NCBI GenBank assembly: GCA_003228965.1
Contig: QIGP01000347.1
Span: forward strand, 1 to 10,877
Length of the DNA: 10,877 bases
Direction of reading: 5' to 3'
From: Gammaproteobacteria bacterium
GTDB taxonomy: Bacteria > Pseudomonadota > Gammaproteobacteria > Steroidobacterales > SZUA-146
In this document: piece after piece, positions 8,610 through 10,877 of the stretch
Position numbering within the stretch: position 1 is the first letter of the stretch
Layout of the letters: every line of letters begins with the position of its first letter
Translations under genes and position numbers: made by a program
The notes under the pieces: model-generated
What the model was told of the DNA's origin: nothing
What the model saw: only the letters and a program-made list of their open reading frames with translations
The model's database searches: none

Positions 8610-9221
8610 GTGAGTTACAGCATTGGATTGTCAGGCGGTATCGCAAGCGGCAAGTCCACAGTCGCTCAGCTGTTTGTTGACCTTGGTATTACGGTAGTCG
8701 ACGCCGACTTAATCGCCCGTGAAGTGGTACTCCCAGGTACGCCCGGCCTGTCCGGAATTGTCGATATTTTCGGCGCAAAAGTCCTGTTGGCCGACAACAC
8801 CTTGGATCGTAAGTCTTTGAGAAATATAATATTCTCCGATCACGACAAAAAATCTCAGCTAAACGCCCTACTCCACCCGATGATCGGCGAACGAATGCTT
8901 CAACGCAGCAAAGATGCACCGGGGCCCTATCATTTACTCGATATCCCACTCTTGGTAGAAGGGCAGTGGCCCGACCATCTCGATCGTATTTTAATTGTGG
9001 ACTGCACGCTTGAAACACAAATTAGTCGACTCTGCGACCGCGACCACGAAACACGCGAAAGCGCGCTGCGTATTATCAACGCGCAAACTAGTCGCGACAA
9101 ACGTCTGGAAGCGGCGGACGACGTCATCGACAACAACGGGTTACCTGAGGCCTTGACTCCACAAGTGTATCAACTACATAAGTGTTACCTTGAGCGGACG
9201 TTTACAAAAAACACTAAATAA
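8610..9221 (+). CDS. coaE: Dephospho-CoA kinase
   Basis: This cytoplasmic P-loop kinase phosphorylates the 3'-hydroxyl of dephospho-CoA, the last step of coenzyme A synthesis. The 203-residue protein matches the family length. It starts SIGLSGGIASGKSTVAQLF, with Walker A GGIASGKS at 9-16. DADLIAREVV (31-40) and LLHPMI (87-92) are family signatures, and LLDIPLLVEG (109-118) matches the conserved PLL region. A conserved R-x-x-x-Q-type segment is present near RIINAQTSRDKRLEAADDVIDN (154-175). The GTG start is chosen because it gives the expected N-terminus. It lies 6 bp after pilD, and AGG at 8602-8604 is the only ribosome-site-like element. Linkage to pilD is common in Proteobacteria and is best read as conserved operon order. 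Confidence 0.96.
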   Translation: MSYSIGLSGGIASGKSTVAQLFVDLGITVVDADLIAREVVLPGTPGLSGIVDIFGAKVLLADNTLDRKSLRNIIFSDHDKKSQLNALLHPMIGERMLQRSKDAPGPYHLLDIPLLVEGQWPDHLDRILIVDCTLETQISRLCDRDHETRESALRIINAQTSRDKRLEAADDVIDNNGLPEALTPQVYQLHKCYLERTFTKNTK

Positions 9222-9263
9222 ATACCCACCACTGAGCTAGTAGTTGAGCCGGTTCAATTGTCG

Positions 9264-9269
9264 TATACT
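9264..9269 (+). promoter_or_regulatory. Possible -10 element upstream of zapD
   Basis: TATACT matches five of six bases of the sigma-70 -10 consensus. No good -35 is found at 16-18 bp: TTGAGC at 9244-9249 is only 14 bp away. If used, transcription would begin near 9276 and leave about 48 nt before the ATG at 9324. It would also exclude the upstream TTG at 9258 as a start. Readthrough from coaE is equally possible. Confidence 0.3.
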
Positions 9270-9323
9270 ACGGTAATCATAGGGTTAAACCTGCACCAAC
9301 TATTAATAGCGAAACCCATACAC

Positions 9324-10127
9324 ATGCGGTCAACAGCCGAAATCCAAGCAACGCTGTCAGCGGCGAATAGCGTTACGTACGAACAACCACTTAACGAGCG
9401 GCTACGCACGTTTCTGCGACTTGATTTTCTATTCAAACAAACAGCTCACCACGCCCAGGGAGACTCGGCTTGGGATGGGCGCGCCACAGTATCGAGCTTG
9501 CTCGACATTCTGGCCATTCTCGGGCGTGGCGACATACGTCAGGAAATCATCAAAGAACTTGAGCGATTGACCGCCGACTTTAAAAAATACGCCAGCCAGC
9601 CAGGCGTCGATTCTTCGCGCCTGGATGCGCTACTGATCGATCTCGGCAAATTACGCACTCGTCTGGACACGAGTCACGCAAGTGCCACCAGTACACTGCG
9701 TGAAAGCATGTTTTTAAACGCCATCAAACATCGCAGTGCGATTCCTGGTGGCACGTGTGAGTTTGATTTACCCGACTATAAACATTGGTTGGGATTACCA
9801 CTCGAACAACGCAAAAAAGATTACGAGTCCTGGATGACGACATTGTCGCCTCTTCAAGACGGCGTCGATCGTGTACTTTGGTTGCTACGCGAAAGCAACG
9901 GGCCCAAAGAAGAACTTGCGCGCAATGGAATGTACCAACACGTTTTGGGTCGCGGCATTAGTTGCCAGATGTTACGCGTAACGTTACCAAACCGAACAAA
10001 CTTGTTCCCCGAAATCAGCGGTAGTGCACATCGCTTTACTGTGCGCTTTTACGAATTCGAAGATGTCGATAGTCGTCCTTCTCAATGCACTGACGACGTG
10101 CCTTTTTTGTTAACTTGTTGTGGCTAA
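9324..10127 (+). CDS. zapD: ZapD, FtsZ-associated cell division protein
   Basis: ZapD binds FtsZ and bundles its filaments at the division ring. The 267-residue product aligns by eye with E. coli ZapD (about 247 residues) over its length. Shared stretches are YEQPLNERLRTFLRLDFL (19-36), GVDSSRLDALL (94-104), IPGGTCEFDLPDYKHWL (140-156), FPEISGSAHRFTVRF (228-242) and the Cys-Cys ending. The ATG at 9324 gives an N-terminal extension of about 17 residues before the conserved YEQPLNE. The frame is open further to a TTG at 9258, which would add 22 poorly ZapD-like residues. Neither start has a clear ribosome site. A 102-bp gap separates it from coaE, and the 3' end abuts yacG. Confidence 0.93.
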   Translation: MRSTAEIQATLSAANSVTYEQPLNERLRTFLRLDFLFKQTAHHAQGDSAWDGRATVSSLLDILAILGRGDIRQEIIKELERLTADFKKYASQPGVDSSRLDALLIDLGKLRTRLDTSHASATSTLRESMFLNAIKHRSAIPGGTCEFDLPDYKHWLGLPLEQRKKDYESWMTTLSPLQDGVDRVLWLLRESNGPKEELARNGMYQHVLGRGISCQMLRVTLPNRTNLFPEISGSAHRFTVRFYEFEDVDSRPSQCTDDVPFLLTCCG

Positions 10128-10128
10128 T

Positions 10129-10302
10129 GTGAGCTCGACAAAACTCGTTCCTTGTCCCAACTGCAAAGCGCCCGCCGAGTTTAGCGAGGCGAATGCTTTC
10201 CGGCCGTTTTGCAGTGAACGTTGCCAACTCATCGATCTCGGCGATTGGTTTAACGAAGAACACCGCATTCCCGACAGCGACTCCTCTTTTGAAGCTCCCT
10301 GA
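10129..10302 (+). CDS. yacG: YacG, small zinc-finger protein (DNA gyrase inhibitor family)
   Basis: YacG of E. coli binds DNA gyrase and inhibits its DNA binding. The 57-residue product has the four zinc cysteines at 9, 12, 28 and 32 (CPNC and CSERC) and the diagnostic FRPFCSERCQLIDLGDW segment, followed by the family's HRIP motif and an acidic tail. The GTG at 10129 is preferred because it places the first cysteine at residue 9, as I recall for E. coli and Pseudomonas YacG. An alternative GTG at 10120 would add three residues and overlap the zapD stop by 8 bp. Neither start has a recognisable ribosome site, so translation is probably coupled to the zapD stop (10125-10127). The zapD-yacG order is conserved in many Gamma- and Betaproteobacteria. 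Confidence 0.93.
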   Translation: MSSTKLVPCPNCKAPAEFSEANAFRPFCSERCQLIDLGDWFNEEHRIPDSDSSFEAP

Positions 10303-10334
10303 ACGAAACGACAATAACGTTGTCAAAGAATTCC

Positions 10335-10526
10335 ATGACACTTAAATTGCTAGCATTAGGCCTCGCCGCCGTACTCCTAACTACCGGATGTGCAAAGAGT
10401 TTTTCCTCGACAGGAAAACATTCTAATCAGCGTAGCAGCATCGACTTCCACTCGCGCGACATGATCATTCCAGATTTTAATAGTGGTCGCACGGTTAGAT
10501 GCCCTGACGTGAACACTACTAAGTAG
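10335..10526 (+). CDS. Small predicted lipoprotein of unknown function
   Basis: The product is 63 residues. A signal peptide (MTLKLLALGLAAVLLTTGC) ends in a lipobox-like TTGC, with Cys19 as the probable lipidated residue. Ala at +2 lacks the Asp inner-membrane retention signal, so outer-membrane sorting is likely. The mature part of about 45 residues is polar, begins with a Ser-rich linker (KSFSSTGKHSNQRSS) and contains one further cysteine (Cys56) in RTVRCPD. I do not recognise the family. The ATG at 10335 has AAAGAA six bases upstream. A TTG at 10320 is possible but has no ribosome site and falls in a small GACAA/TTGTC stem (10310-10324). It follows yacG by 32 bp in the same direction and may be the last gene of the coaE-zapD-yacG transcript. 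The Thr at the -3 lipobox position is acceptable but not optimal. Confidence 0.6.
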   Translation: MTLKLLALGLAAVLLTTGCAKSFSSTGKHSNQRSSIDFHSRDMIIPDFNSGRTVRCPDVNTTK

Positions 10527-10564
10527 ACTCTCTCTAATTCGCGTTCTTCTCTTCGCAGAGTCTA
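10524..10564. repeat. Inverted repeat between the lipoprotein gene and a minus-strand frame
   Basis: TAGACTCT (10524-10531) is perfectly mirrored by AGAGTCTA (10557-10564) around a 25-nt loop, and it includes the lipoprotein TAG stop. It lies at the meeting point of two converging reading frames. There is no T-run on either strand, so it is not a standard intrinsic terminator, though a terminating role is possible. Confidence 0.4.
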
Positions 10565-10761
10565 AACATTTCCGCATTGTCACGCACGTCACGTGCACGT
10601 TCGTCATCAAGAAAAATCATTAGCGACTCACCGAACAAGGTTGCGATGTTTACACGTATGTAAAGTGCAACAATTAATCTCATATTTTGTGATGCCATTG
10701 TCTTGATGAGCCGGATTAACGTTGCTCCATTTTGAGGCACGCTGAACGTAACATCCTGCAA
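10534..10761 (-). CDS. Possible small minus-strand gene or 3' fragment, unknown
   Basis: This minus-strand frame encodes up to 75 residues from a TTG at 10761, or 54 from an ATG at 10698. It has protein-like texture: an amphipathic/hydrophobic stretch NMRLIVALYIRVNIATLFGE, then an acidic, helical-looking tail (IFLDDERARDVRDNAEMFRL). I recognise no family, and neither start has a good ribosome site. A different minus-strand frame just upstream (10849 to about 10751) also reads like protein, including GNCGLGHAFDIDSNLVNISI. Joining the two would need a one-base shift near 10755, so the visible frame could be the tail of a damaged gene. It could also be chance. No other gene is seen between 10565 and 10877. 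Confidence 0.3.
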   Translation of the reverse strand: MQDVTFSVPQNGATLIRLIKTMASQNMRLIVALYIRVNIATLFGESLMIFLDDERARDVRDNAEMFRLCEEKNAN

Positions 10762-10877
10762 TGCTGATGTTCACCAGGTTACTGTCAATATCAAACGCAT
10801 GACCGAGACCACAATTACCGTTGCTGTCACCGTGCCGGTGTACGTTGCATCAAAAATATAAAAAAGAATGGTTTTGT

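Noticed and set aside
10799..10861. Short plus-strand frame MTETTITVAVTVPVYVASKI
   Set aside because: It is only 20 residues with a simple alternating pattern, no ribosome site and no context. It overlaps the minus-strand candidate region.

Overview
The window is the type IV pilus (T4P) locus of a proteobacterium, most probably a gammaproteobacterium. It reads pilS-pilR-pilA-pilA-like-pilB-pilC-pilD-coaE-zapD-yacG, all on the + strand. The organism is inferred from three things. The pilin is preceded by a perfect sigma-54 promoter next to a PilS/PilR pair. PilB, PilC and PilD are of the PilB/PilC/PilD type found in Pseudomonas and Xanthomonas. coaE-zapD-yacG follows pilD, an arrangement common in Gamma- and Betaproteobacteria. 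The genus cannot be read from the sequence.

Region 1-2786 is the regulatory pair. PilS, a membrane histidine kinase, is cut by the left edge and lacks its first membrane segments. PilR is a complete NtrC-type activator. Region 2787-3060 is a compact sigma-54 control region: inverted repeats suited to PilR, an exact IHF-consensus match, then a perfect -24/-12 element. Region 3061-4280 holds two type IV pilin genes in tandem. They are separated by a strong intrinsic terminator and share a 33-bp, 31/33-identical repeat. Region 4281-4698 has no convincing gene but several short inverted repeats and a plausible sigma-70 promoter for pilB. Region 4699-8603 is pilBCD: the assembly ATPase, the inner-membrane platform protein and the prepilin peptidase. 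Region 8610-10302 carries coaE (last step of coenzyme A synthesis), zapD (FtsZ-bundling protein) and yacG (small zinc protein, gyrase inhibitor in E. coli). After these comes a 63-residue predicted lipoprotein of unknown function, then a poorly defined right end where a small minus-strand reading frame may be the tail of a damaged or incompletely visible gene.

The parts work as a unit. PilS phosphorylates PilR, and PilR with sigma-54 and IHF drives the first pilin. PilD cleaves and methylates both prepilins. PilB, acting through PilC, polymerises them. Retraction ATPases, secretin and alignment proteins are not in this window.

I see no defence system, mobile element, CRISPR array or clearly new system. 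The most distinctive points are the tandem pilins with different leaders and apparently separate control, the intact sigma-54/IHF/activator layout, and the unexplained right end.
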